Assembly: GCA_001302245.1 (NCBI GenBank)
Contig: LGYU01000002.1
Span: 1-64,000 of the forward strand
Direction of reading: 5' to 3'
Source: Chitinophagaceae bacterium PMP191F
Lineage (GTDB): Bacteria; Bacteroidota; Bacteroidia; Chitinophagales; Chitinophagaceae
DNA length: 64,000 nt
This document shows, in pieces, positions 45,801 through 53,471 of this stretch (positions are counted from its first letter, which is position 1; every line of letters starts with the position of its first letter). The translations under genes and the position numbers were made by a program. Below the pieces are notes generated by a model. The model was not told the DNA's origin. It made no database searches and worked only from the letters and a program-made list of their open reading frames with translations.

Positions 45801-46806
45801 CCGTGTGAAGGAGACAGAGAAACAACCGGGCACCGGTATCGGGCTTGCGCTCTCCCGCTCACTAACAGAACTACACAAAGGCACACTGGAATTAAAACAG
45901 GATGGCCAGGGCTTCAACACATTTGTACTTACACTGCCCATACACCAGGAAAAAGAGATCAGCCTGCATGATGACGAACTGGTGGAAACCACCATTACCA
46001 CTTCATCAGTAGCAGACGACGTAGCCTCCATCAAACCAGACAAGCCTTTTATATTGCTGGTGGAAGACAACAAGGAAATATCTGTTTTTATACAGAAAGA
46101 ACTCAACACCTCTTACAATGTACTGAAAGCCTATAACGGCCTGGAAGCACTGGACATATTGCAGAAGGAAAATATCCAGCTGGTCATCAGTGATATTATG
46201 ATGCCGGTAATGGATGGTATTGAACTTTGTAAAAAAATGAAAAATGATCTGCAATACAGCCATATTCCCATCATACTGCTTACAGCCAAAAACACGCTGC
46301 ATGCAAAAATTGAAGGACTGGAAGTAGGTGCAGATGCGTACATTGAAAAACCATTTTCGTTTGAACACCTGCTGGCACAGATCACCAACCTGCTGACCAA
46401 CAGAACTATCATCAAAGAATATTTTGCGCGTTCACCGCTTACACATCTCAAAGGCATCGCCTGTTCTGCTGCCGATAAAAATTTCCTGGAGCAACTGAAC
46501 AACATCATCAACGAACACATTGCCGATTCAGGGTTGGATGTAGACCAGCTATCACGACTGATGAACATCAGCAGACCAACCCTGTACCGGAAGATCAACG
46601 CATTGTCGAACCTCAGTCCCAATGAACTGATCAATCTTTCCAGGTTGAAAAAAGCAGCCGAACTGTTGGCAGAAGGCACCTACAAGATCAACGAAGTTGC
46701 CAATATGGTTGGCTATAGCCTGCAGACCAATTTTTCACGCGATTTTCATAAACAATTTGGTGTTACTCCTTCCGCGTATGTGAACGGGTTGAAAAAAACT
46801 ATTTAA
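42811..46806 (+). CDS. Hybrid two-component system regulator (HTCS) of the dextran locus
   Basis: A 1331-residue one-protein sensor and regulator. Signal peptide/TM to about residue 25. Two seven-bladed propellers of reg_prop repeats cover about 30-690 (KGFIWFGTRNGLNRFDG, QLWVGTYKGIYLYN, GHIWIGTEDAGINKLDF and more), then a Y_Y_Y domain (about 700-770, NAYMYKMDGLEKEW) and a TM helix at about 775-795. HisKA has FFTNIAHEIRTPLTL (about 825); the ATPase has NLVNNAIKYAD and GTGIGLALSRSL. The receiver (about 1070-1185) has Asp in LVISDIMMPVMDG, and the AraC HTH occupies 1225-1331. The periplasmic sensor should bind isomalto-oligosaccharide and activate the divergent operon. Confidence 0.97.
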   Translation: MNSPWTKHLLLLLTGILLACCTRAQLYYFRNYQVSNGVSSNTITSITQDKKGFIWFGTRNGLNRFDGNTFRIFRNNITDATSIGSNSILSLYEDEQEQLWVGTYKGIYLYNPLTEQFSPFNKVPAGEIRFIKGDGKHTIWIVADFVLYKYDVRTAQVKQYPFANTQTVCIHLSDNGTLWLATSNGVIRKYNSSNDQFASWDIAATHKEQQLTQVQDIFPVNDTTLLLGTMNHALSFNTVTNTITNIFNDYPWMHDVQIHKILRQSPDEYWFGTETGLYIYNHVTGQATAIQKQYGNPYSITDNVIYAFYKDREGGTWIGTFFGGINYHSGQYNRFRKYFPLAESNSLSGNLVHEICSDRNGHIWIGTEDAGINKLDFSTGYITHYLPGKTKGSLSYRNIHGLLADGNELWIGTYEHGLDVMNMQTGKVLRHYNAGNGPNDLKSNFIVTLYQTKTGDILVGTWNGLFRYNRQTDNFSPVPFFNTQVQAIHEDEQGTIWVSTYGNGVYYHNPVTGKSGTFKYQPHAGNTIINNYVNNLFEDRNKNFWFCTEGGLSKYEPATGKFTSYTIQNGLPDNQLFRMQEDNNGILWISTAKGLVSFNPQTAHIQVYTTADGLLTEQFNYNSAYKAADGTLYFGTVKGLISFNPATFTSSTFVPPVYITGLQVNNKDAAIGKTGSPLQQSITYTSRITLPYDRSNISLDVAALSYTIPETNAYMYKMDGLEKEWTSMKNNRKIYYTKLPPGHYTFHLKGAGGGEAWNNTETTLSIRVLPPWWASAWAWCGYIIIGAAIAFTIFRYYHIAVAEKNKRKIEVLEIEKEREIYNAKIEFFTNIAHEIRTPLTLIKMPLDKLIRQQSDNFEISENLNMMKKNTNRLIDLTNQLLDFRKAEANKFSLNFIKTDINEFIEETAASFKPAAEQKQLVFKTALPRLTLHAWVDSEALKKILSNLVNNAIKYADTSVSIRMLPFSSEDSTFTIEIQNDGNLIPAELKEKIFEPFYRVKETEKQPGTGIGLALSRSLTELHKGTLELKQDGQGFNTFVLTLPIHQEKEISLHDDELVETTITTSSVADDVASIKPDKPFILLVEDNKEISVFIQKELNTSYNVLKAYNGLEALDILQKENIQLVISDIMMPVMDGIELCKKMKNDLQYSHIPIILLTAKNTLHAKIEGLEVGADAYIEKPFSFEHLLAQITNLLTNRTIIKEYFARSPLTHLKGIACSAADKNFLEQLNNIINEHIADSGLDVDQLSRLMNISRPTLYRKINALSNLSPNELINLSRLKKAAELLAEGTYKINEVANMVGYSLQTNFSRDFHKQFGVTPSAYVNGLKKTI

Positions 46807-46907
46807 CAGGTTGCCGGAATACAGTTAGTTAACGATTCTGCACACAGGCTGAAATTTGCACATCCGCAAATCTGCACTTTACACCATTTACTTATATTGC
46901 AGTCCGG

Positions 46908-47747
46908 ATGTCATTATTCATTGCGTCATTAAATTCGGGTAGTAACGGCAATTGCTATTATATCGGTACAGAACAGGAAGCAGTACTGATCGATGCCGGT
47001 ATTTCCGGAAGGGAAATTTCAAGACGTATGCAGCGCCTGGGGCTTTCCATGGAACATGTGAAAGCCATCTTCGTATCGCACGAACATTCCGATCATATCG
47101 CCGGTATTCCTTCACTGGTAAAAAAATACGGTCTGCCTGTTTTTATTACCGGCAATACGCGGCAACATTGTGGTTTTACGCTGGATGATACCTGTGTACA
47201 ATCTTTTGAAGCTTTTCAGGCGGTACAGGTGGGTGAGTTATCTGTCACTGCTTTTCCAAAATATCACGATGCCATCGATCCGCACAGTTTTATCATTACC
47301 CATGGCGAAACAACTGTAGGTGTTTTTACAGACATTGGGCAGCCCTGCGACCGGCTGATCCATTATTTTACCCGTTGTCATGCCGCTTTCCTGGAAACCA
47401 ACTATGACGATGAGTTGCTGACCAAAGGCAGGTATCCCATCTTTTTAAAGAACCGTATCCGTGGCGGACAGGGTCACCTGTCTAATAAACAGGCATTTGA
47501 GCTGTTCACCCGGTACAGAACACCGCAGATGAGCCACCTGTTGCTGTCACATCTTTCCAAAGACAATAACTCGCCGGAACTGGCACTGAAATTATTCAAC
47601 CAGGATAATGGCAGTACACAAATCACCGTGGCCTCCAGGTATGAAGCTTCACCGGTTTTCCGGGTCACCGGCTCCAAAATTCCTGCATCCTTTCCTTTAC
47701 TGGCTCCCAAACAGCCTCCATTGAATTACCAGTTATCATTGTTCTGA
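46908..47747 (+). CDS. MBL-fold metallo-hydrolase, YycJ/VicX-like
   Basis: 279 residues, the usual length for the YycJ group. The metal motif VSHEHSDHIAG is at about residue 60 (HxHxDH). A second His is in AFPKYHDAIDPHSF at about 125, Asp in GVFTDIGQP at about 145, and late His in LLLSHLSKDNNSPELAL. All Zn ligands are present, so a phosphodiesterase-type nuclease activity is likely; YycJ proteins are implicated in DNA repair and cell-wall coordination in Firmicutes. It stands alone on the plus strand and is not obviously in an operon with the sigma factor gene that begins about 60 bp later. Confidence 0.93.
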   Translation: MSLFIASLNSGSNGNCYYIGTEQEAVLIDAGISGREISRRMQRLGLSMEHVKAIFVSHEHSDHIAGIPSLVKKYGLPVFITGNTRQHCGFTLDDTCVQSFEAFQAVQVGELSVTAFPKYHDAIDPHSFIITHGETTVGVFTDIGQPCDRLIHYFTRCHAAFLETNYDDELLTKGRYPIFLKNRIRGGQGHLSNKQAFELFTRYRTPQMSHLLLSHLSKDNNSPELALKLFNQDNGSTQITVASRYEASPVFRVTGSKIPASFPLLAPKQPPLNYQLSLF

Positions 47748-47808
47748 CCATTGGCGGAGAACCCGTTTTTTCTGCAACTTTTATTACATTGACCTGTCTA
47801 ATTACGCA

Positions 47809-48417
47809 GTGAACAACAAAACCGGCTATACAGATACAGATAAACAACTGGTTGACAGGGTATTGCATGGAGACAGGCAGGCCTTTGCCATTATTGTAAA
47901 AAATACCGAAAGACTGGTCGCCCAGATCGTTTGTAAAATGATCATACACTCTGAAGACCGTCGTGATCTTGCACAGGATGTTTACACCAAAGCATTTCAG
48001 AAACTGTCCGGGTTTAAATTCCAGGCAAAATTATCTACCTGGATCGGCCAGATCGCTTACAATACCTGTCTGAATCACCTGGAAAAGAAAAGACCTGTTC
48101 TTACCGGCGATCTGTATGATGACGGTGATAATGATGATGATGAGCGCCTGTTTGCCACAACTGCCCAACAGCAATACCACAATGCCGAACAACCGTTGTG
48201 GCAAAAAGAACGCACTACCATTCTGCAGGCTGCCATTGAAAAATTACCACCTGTTTACAAAACACTGATCACATTATACCACCAGGAAGATATGAGCTAT
48301 GATGAGATCTGCCAGGTAACAGCATTACCCGTGGGAACCGTAAAAAGCTATTTATCAAGAGCCAGGAAAACATTGAAAAATGATTTACTGCTCAGTTATA
48401 AAAGAGAAGAGTTATGA
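47809..48417 (+). CDS. ECF-type RNA polymerase sigma factor
   Basis: 202 residues from a GTG at 47809. Region 2 contains DLAQDVYTKAFQKLSGFKFQ (about residues 47-66) and KLSTWIGQIAYNTCLNHLEK. Region 4 has YDEICQVTALPVGTVKSYLS (about 165-185). An acidic spacer of DDGDNDDDE lies between the regions. Its stop overlaps the start of a zinc-finger anti-sigma-like protein by 4 bp, the classic coupling. It should direct a small envelope-related regulon, which is likely to include its own operon. No sequence motif for its promoter was recognised. Confidence 0.94.
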   Translation: MNNKTGYTDTDKQLVDRVLHGDRQAFAIIVKNTERLVAQIVCKMIIHSEDRRDLAQDVYTKAFQKLSGFKFQAKLSTWIGQIAYNTCLNHLEKKRPVLTGDLYDDGDNDDDERLFATTAQQQYHNAEQPLWQKERTTILQAAIEKLPPVYKTLITLYHQEDMSYDEICQVTALPVGTVKSYLSRARKTLKNDLLLSYKREEL

Positions 48418-48863
48418 GCAAGGAACATCTGACCGAAGAAGCTATTCAGCAATATGTGCTGGATAAACAGCAAAGCGATGCTGTAAGCATTGAACACATG
48501 CAGCAATGCCCGCAATGCCAGGCAGCAGCAACGATGTACCAGGCAATGTTTAACAATATCCGGCAACTGCCTGTTGAAACATTCGATTTTGACCTGAGCG
48601 TGGTAGTGATGTCACAATTACCGGCTGCGCGACCCGGTTTTTCGTGGGGTATGTTTTGTATTTACCTGCTTGTAACAGCATTCCTGTTGTCAACAGGGAT
48701 ACTGCTTTATCATTTTCATGAATACCTGCAGGCATTCATGAGTGGTATCACTTCCATACTGACCAGCCTGGGTATTATTACCATTGTTACATTGCTGATA
48801 TGCCAGGTAATTGATATGTACCGGAAGTACAGAAAAAAAATAGATGCACTGGATTTTCAATAA
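48414..48863 (+). CDS. Membrane anti-sigma factor with zinc-finger motif
   Basis: 149 residues. The N-terminal anti-sigma zinc finger reads HMQQCPQCQ (HxxxCxxC, about residue 23). Two TM helices (about 80-100 and 112-132) anchor it, leaving a very small periplasmic loop. It overlaps the sigma gene by 4 bp and should hold the sigma factor at the membrane until a signal releases it. Without a large periplasmic domain, the signal may come through partner membrane proteins such as the two genes that follow. Confidence 0.85.
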   Translation: MSKEHLTEEAIQQYVLDKQQSDAVSIEHMQQCPQCQAAATMYQAMFNNIRQLPVETFDFDLSVVVMSQLPAARPGFSWGMFCIYLLVTAFLLSTGILLYHFHEYLQAFMSGITSILTSLGIITIVTLLICQVIDMYRKYRKKIDALDFQ

Positions 48864-48925
48864 AAACTGCAACAAAATTGCTGCAGTCCGGTCTGATAAA
48901 CTATAACAACATTAAAAAATATAAA

Positions 48926-49372
48926 ATGAAAAGAACCGCATTCATCATTATTACATTGCTGGCAGGCACTGTTACAATGGCACAGGAAAACGAAGCTCCT
49001 TTAATGGACAGAAGTGGCGTTATGGAATTAAGCCGCATTATAGCTGTATTACTGGTTGTACTTTTTATAGCTGCTTTTATTATTACACTCATCCGCCAGT
49101 TTCTTGAATACCGGGTCAAGAATAAAATGATTGAAAGAGGGGTTCCGGAAAGCGTGGTGACCCAGTTTTTAAAACCATCTGCGCAGAACGACAGCAAGTA
49201 CGCCCCTATCAAATGGTTTACCACACTGGCTGGTATTGGTGTTGGCTTGTCACTGGTAAATATGACCCGTCCCATTGGCATTCACTCACTGGCCATTATG
49301 TCGTTTAGTATTGCTGCAAGCTTTCTTGCCTATTTCCTTTTTGTAAGGAGAGCAGAAAAGTCAGAAAAATAA
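48926..49372 (+). CDS. DUF6249-type membrane protein
   Basis: About 148 residues from the ATG at 48926; an upstream start (48878) would add residues that are not signal-like. Signal peptide (MKRTAFIIITLLAGTVTMAQ), a TM helix at about 38-60 (RIIAVLLVVLFIAAFIITLI), then a cytoplasmic piece with the amphipathic KMIERGVPESVVTQFL, and two TM helices at about 95-113 and 118-138. This matches the DUF6249 pattern found next to sigma/anti-sigma genes in Bacteroidota. Function unknown. Third gene of the sigma operon. Confidence 0.8.
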   Translation: MKRTAFIIITLLAGTVTMAQENEAPLMDRSGVMELSRIIAVLLVVLFIAAFIITLIRQFLEYRVKNKMIERGVPESVVTQFLKPSAQNDSKYAPIKWFTTLAGIGVGLSLVNMTRPIGIHSLAIMSFSIAASFLAYFLFVRRAEKSEK

Positions 49373-49409
49373 CCCTTGCCATTATTCCTGTACTTTTAAA
49401 ACAACAGCC

Positions 49410-50399
49410 ATGAAGCCTGAAACCTTTGTAATACTGTTCTGCCTGCTTTTTGCAGGTACGTATGTAGCCTGGACACAACGCACCCGTTTTTCATCCAATA
49501 CCGTTTCCATGACCATCAGCAGCGGAGACTATTATGAAGAGATCAGATATGCAGGCAAGATTGTACTCAATGAAGAGGAAACCGGTATCGCAACCATGTC
49601 GCAGGGCAGTTATCTGAAATATACTATCAATGACAATACATTGCTGGTTGAACAAAACGATCAGCAGCAACTTGTTTACCAGGTAAATGATGATCGCCCC
49701 ACCGCTTCACTTTCCATCAACGACAATAAACTGGTAACAGAAGCCATTCATGAAATGATTGCATGGGGTTTTGATGCCAGACCACGTATGGAACGTCTGT
49801 ATGCCAAAGGCGGCAGTAATATCTTACTGAACGAATTCAGGAAGCTGAAAGCCATGCATGTTAAAGTAATGTACCTGAACAAAGCATTACAGGATTCACT
49901 CATGACAGATTCTGTAGCCAGCATCCTGCAACTGACAGCCAGCCTGGAATCAGATCATGACAAAGGAGTAATCTTGAAACAGATCACAGCACCACAGTTG
50001 ACACATTCTTCCGCCCGTGATGCCTTTTTTGCAACACTCAATGGTATGGCTTCAGACGGTGACAGGCTCTCTGTATTCACACATCTTGTACAACAGGGCA
50101 TGCTAACCGCCAATATGTTCGATGCAGCCATGGGCACCGCTGCCAGAACAGGATCAGACCAAGATAAAATGTTCTTCTATAAAACACTGCTCACCCTTGA
50201 TAACATTACCAATGATCAATGGATGGCTTTTTTACATGCAGTTGATGGTCTCCACTCCAATACCGATAAAAGCGAACTGTTGATTGCCATAGCAGATAAA
50301 ATGCCGGCCAATGAGGCCCTCAGAAAAGCCTATATGGATGTTGTCAGCACCATTAAAGATGATGCGGAATATGCCAGGGTAATGAGACAGGTGAAATAG
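49410..50399 (+). CDS. Envelope protein of unknown function in the sigma operon
   Basis: 329 residues. An N-terminal hydrophobic segment (about 4-21) is followed by WTQRTRFSSNTVSMTISSGD and a beta-rich region with YYEEIRYAGKIVLN, resembling the putative adhesin/auto-transporter sheets seen near anti-sigma factors. Residues 130-329 look helical and repetitive (LTASLESDHDKGVILKQI, MFFYKTLLTLDNITNDQWMA). I recognise no catalytic motif. It sits 37 bp after the DUF6249 gene, so it is probably the fourth gene of the operon and may be the sensor or a target. It should be outside the cytoplasm. Confidence 0.75.
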   Translation: MKPETFVILFCLLFAGTYVAWTQRTRFSSNTVSMTISSGDYYEEIRYAGKIVLNEEETGIATMSQGSYLKYTINDNTLLVEQNDQQQLVYQVNDDRPTASLSINDNKLVTEAIHEMIAWGFDARPRMERLYAKGGSNILLNEFRKLKAMHVKVMYLNKALQDSLMTDSVASILQLTASLESDHDKGVILKQITAPQLTHSSARDAFFATLNGMASDGDRLSVFTHLVQQGMLTANMFDAAMGTAARTGSDQDKMFFYKTLLTLDNITNDQWMAFLHAVDGLHSNTDKSELLIAIADKMPANEALRKAYMDVVSTIKDDAEYARVMRQVK

Positions 50400-50616
50400 T
50401 CTGGGCAATTTAAAAATGGATTGCCTGATGGTTGGATGGTTTGATTATTGGGATTGCTTCGTATTTTGCTCGCAACTCAAAGCTCATGGCCCGTAGTTTT
50501 TCGATTGTTTGATGGATCTATTGTTTGATTGTTATGAAAAGTAACGCTCATTCACGTTTTACTTTCGACCCTTCACCAAAAGCAGCCATAGCAGTGATCT
50601 TCTCACGATTCACGCC
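50400..50616. repeat. Dispersed degenerate repeat, no gene
   Basis: GATGGTTGGATGGTTTGATT (about 50429), CGCAACTCAAAGCTCATGGC (about 50470), TTGTTTGATTGTTATG and TCACGATTCACGCCTCACGA. The same wordings occur at 3330-3490, 54456-54785 and 62160-62280. Confidence 0.55.
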
Positions 50617-51015
50617 TCACGATCCCAAACTCACCAACCTATCCACCGCATACCCGTTATACTGAATAAAATGCAGCAATACCGCAAAGAAAGCAACATG
50701 TATCAGTTGCGAAGGAATGGCGTCCCAGTTTTCGATCATAGCGGAACCGAAGACCAGGAGTATCATTACAAAGCCACCTGTTATCAACGAAACCCTGGTG
50801 AATAATCCCAGTAATAAAAATGCTCCGATGATCAGTTCAGCGAAAGGAAGCATGTAACTGAAAGGTACTACCATCGCTTTGGGTAGCATCGATTTTTCAA
50901 AACTACCGGTCATCCAGGCACTAAACCCGTTCAGTTTGGGCATACGTACCAATCCATGACCAAACATGCTTGCAGCAACTGCAAGTCTGAGTAACACATA
51001 ACTGATTGTATTCAT
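50617..51015 (-). CDS. DoxX-family membrane protein
   Basis: 132 residues from the ATG at 51015; an upstream frame start at 51066 would add 17 non-hydrophobic residues. Four TM helices. The N-terminal part ISYVLLRLAVAASMFGHGLV and the later LPFAELIIGAFLLLGLF and VSLITGGFVMILLVFG are characteristic of DoxX. The gene points away from the truncated AraC gene, which begins 91 bp upstream on the opposite strand; that regulator may once have controlled it. Confidence 0.87.
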   Translation of the reverse strand: MNTISYVLLRLAVAASMFGHGLVRMPKLNGFSAWMTGSFEKSMLPKAMVVPFSYMLPFAELIIGAFLLLGLFTRVSLITGGFVMILLVFGSAMIENWDAIPSQLIHVAFFAVLLHFIQYNGYAVDRLVSLGS

Positions 51016-51105
51016 GTGAGTGATTTGATATTGATAACACAAAAATGGGCATTCGGCTGATTCCATACCTGTACAATCCTTGGATTAATCTGTACTTTTG
51101 AAGGA

Positions 51106-51290
51106 ATGGAAACCAGGAACCTGTATCAGCATGTTGAATTTGAGGTGCTGGATGTAAAAGAATATATAGCCCAGCCATACCGGAATACATTTTTTGAAAT
51201 GGTATTCATTCTCTCGGGCGAAGGGATACAATATATCAACGATCACAGGTTGCCATATTCACCCGATAAACTATTCCTGATCTTTCCCGG
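51106..51290 (+). pseudogene. AraC-family regulator, N-terminal fragment
   Basis: About 61 residues match the start of an AraC-type regulator: YRNTFFEMVFILSGEGIQYI and DKLFLIFPG, which is the cupin sensing domain. The frame then reads ASVVYPLLSK and stops at 51324, and no HTH domain follows. An intact gene would have about 270-300 residues. The break coincides with the start of a reversed alpha/beta-hydrolase fragment at CCCGGGG (51286-51292). Both pieces are 5' halves joined back to back, which marks an old rearrangement. It is unlikely to be functional. Confidence 0.8.
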
Positions 51291-51401
51291 GGCCAGTGTA
51301 GTATACCCCTTGCTTTCAAAATAAGTTTGCCAGGGCGCCCATGAACTATTGCTGACAAATGCCCCGGTAATGAATATAACGGTTTTAGACTGGATGCTCA
51401 T
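51287..51401 (-). pseudogene. Alpha/beta hydrolase, N-terminal fragment
   Basis: From the ATG at 51401 on the minus strand, about 38 residues match the start of an alpha/beta hydrolase: TVIFITGAFVSNSSWAPW and YFESKGYTTLAP (strand, oxyanion region, second strand). Beyond 51290 the frame runs into the reversed AraC fragment (GKIRNSLSGEYGNL) and ends at 51243. The catalytic Ser, Asp and His are all absent. The junction lies at CCCGGGGCC. Confidence 0.78.
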
Positions 51402-51552
51402 AATGTAATGATTAATATTGATAGACAAAGTGATCTTTATCCGGCAACAACCATTATCCGGCAAAATGAATAATATCACAAAAACACAGTGTTCTGAAGC
51501 AAGGATTGCTGATGTGGGTAAGCAAATTTATCATGCACAGCAATGTTTATTA

Positions 51553-52383
51553 TTATTTCACCAGTTCAATACCAGTATCAGTAAAAGCGATCTTTCGTTG
51601 TTTGTACAACGCCCCCAGGGTCATTTTAAATACCTTTTTGCTCATGCCAAACACTTCATAGATATCATCCGGAGAGGATTTGTCATTATAGGGAAGCGAA
51701 CCTTTATTGGCCTGTAGCAAACGCAGAATTTTAGTCTGCTCATCTTCTACCCGCTGGTAACCGGGTTTACCAATTACCACATCTATCTTATTATCCGGGT
51801 AAATATGTTTGATATAGCCTTCCGCACGATCGCCTGCAGTAATATTTCGATAGATTTCATTAAAATGCAATACACCGGTGTGCTGGTTATTAATAATAAC
51901 AAGGTAACCGATATCTGTACGGCGGTAAATAACCAGGTTTACAATGTCCATCTCTTTGACAGACAATATCTCGTTGCTGAGAAAATGTTCTATTTTTTCA
52001 GAGGCTGCTACCCTGCCGGTCTGTTCGTCCAGGTAAATTTTTACCAGGTACCTGCCACCGGGACGCATTCCCGTCAACTGTTTTGATTTGGGTACAAACA
52101 GATCTTTCATCAGTCCCCAGTTCATAAAAGCGCCCTGCGGAGTTACAGACACCACTTCCAGCGGTACAATATCGCCCACTACCCCGAACGGTTTTTCGGT
52201 GGTGGCAATAATACGCGATTCAGAGTCGTGGTATACAAACACTTTCAGCATATCGCCTGTTTTTGTACCTGCCGGTACCCAGCGTTTGGGCAACAGGATA
52301 TCTTCCCGCCCGTCCTGCAGGTATACTCCAAAATCAAACATGCGACTTACTTTCAGCGTATTATAATTTCCCACTTCAATCAT
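51553..52383 (-). CDS. cvfB: S1-like RNA-binding protein, CvfB type
   Basis: 276 residues from the ATG at 52383 (MIEVGNYNTLKVSRM). The open frame continues further up, but only in text that is not conserved-looking. Tandem S1-type OB folds: FGVYLQDGREDILLPKRW (1-60), FGVVGDIVPLEVVSVTPQGA (about 70-90) with FMNWGLMKDLFVPKSKQL, and DIGYLVIINNQHTGVLHF (about 160). A C-terminal winged-helix follows, SSPDDIYEVFGMSKKVFKMT. CvfB proteins bind RNA and influence virulence or stress genes in Firmicutes. A divergent LysR gene lies 121 bp away. Confidence 0.88.
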   Translation of the reverse strand: MIEVGNYNTLKVSRMFDFGVYLQDGREDILLPKRWVPAGTKTGDMLKVFVYHDSESRIIATTEKPFGVVGDIVPLEVVSVTPQGAFMNWGLMKDLFVPKSKQLTGMRPGGRYLVKIYLDEQTGRVAASEKIEHFLSNEILSVKEMDIVNLVIYRRTDIGYLVIINNQHTGVLHFNEIYRNITAGDRAEGYIKHIYPDNKIDVVIGKPGYQRVEDEQTKILRLLQANKGSLPYNDKSSPDDIYEVFGMSKKVFKMTLGALYKQRKIAFTDTGIELVK

Positions 52384-52478
52384 GCCGCAAAGGTATGATT
52401 TAAGCAGTAAGCCAGAAAGTTTAAGGTAAAAGCCCCCAACAGGCCGCCCTGTATCAGACATATCTGGTAATGGTTGTT

Positions 52479-52486
52479 TACATTTG
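52479..52486 (+). promoter_or_regulatory. -7 box for the LysR gene
   Basis: TACATTTG, an exact TAnnTTTG, ends 18 bp before the ATG at 52505. It also supports 52505 as the start rather than an in-frame codon at 52484, which would overlap the box. The leader would be about 12 nt. Confidence 0.5.
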
Positions 52487-52504
52487 CTGCAATTTGCGAT
52501 TGTT

Positions 52505-53401
52505 ATGACCTTCGATTTCCGTTTACAGGTATTCCATACAGTAGCCAAACGGTTGAATTTTACCCGTGCCGCGTCCGAACTGTTCATTACGCAACCGGCA
52601 GTTACCAAACACATTCACGAACTGGAACATGCCTTTCAAACCAAACTGTTTGAACGCAACGGAACAAAGATCAGGCTTACGCCTGCCGGCGAAGTATTGC
52701 TGCAATACACCGAACAATTGTTCACAGTATACCGCAACCTGGAGTTTGAAATGAACAATCTTACTCACCGCCGTGGTGGCAAACTGCGCATAGGTGCCAG
52801 TACCACCGTTGCACAATATGTATTACCACCGGTGCTGGCGGCGTTTCATAAAAAATTTCCGGAAGTACAGGTTACACTTACTACCCGCAATACTGAAGAA
52901 ACAGAACAGGCGCTGCAACAAAAAGATATTGACCTGGGCATTATTGAAGGACGTTCCAGGAACGCCGCACTGAAATATGTTGAATTTATTAAAGATGAAC
53001 TGGTGCTGGTAGCCGGCAGTCATCACCCGCTGGTTTCAAAAGGCAGTATAAAACCTGAAATGCTTAAAAACATTCCTTTATTACTGCGCGAACCCGGTTC
53101 GGGCACACTGGAAGTGATTGCCCATGCATTAAAACCATTAGGTATTAAAATCGGCCAGTTGCAGAATGAAATGCAGCTCAGCAGTACAGAAAGTATGAAA
53201 TTATACCTGCAACATTCCGAAAGCATGGCCTTTCTGTCACGTCACGCCATAACACAGGAACTGCAGCATAATCAATGTCGTATTATAGATGTAAAAGGAC
53301 TGAAGGTAGAACGGTATTTTTATTTTATACTTCCGCATGGTCAGGCCGAATCACTGCCTGCGCTGTTTATGAAATTTGCCCTGCATTATAACTTCAGGTA
53401 A
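52505..53401 (+). CDS. LysR-family transcriptional regulator
   Basis: 298 residues, the usual LTTR length. Winged HTH at residues 3-60 (VAKRLNFTRAASELFITQPA, VTKHIHELEHAFQTKLFERN). Effector domain of type 2 periplasmic-binding fold from about 90 (LRIGASTTVAQYVLPPVLAA). The yeiH-type transporter gene follows 70 bp later on the same strand, matching the YeiE-YeiH pair of enteric bacteria, where YeiE senses sulfite. That ligand is inferred only from the neighbour. Confidence 0.94.
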   Translation: MTFDFRLQVFHTVAKRLNFTRAASELFITQPAVTKHIHELEHAFQTKLFERNGTKIRLTPAGEVLLQYTEQLFTVYRNLEFEMNNLTHRRGGKLRIGASTTVAQYVLPPVLAAFHKKFPEVQVTLTTRNTEETEQALQQKDIDLGIIEGRSRNAALKYVEFIKDELVLVAGSHHPLVSKGSIKPEMLKNIPLLLREPGSGTLEVIAHALKPLGIKIGQLQNEMQLSSTESMKLYLQHSESMAFLSRHAITQELQHNQCRIIDVKGLKVERYFYFILPHGQAESLPALFMKFALHYNFR

Positions 53402-53471
53402 TGGACAATTACCAATAGCAATTTCTTCTCCATAGTATACATGATGACCTTTGCAGTAACAAAGATCCGTC

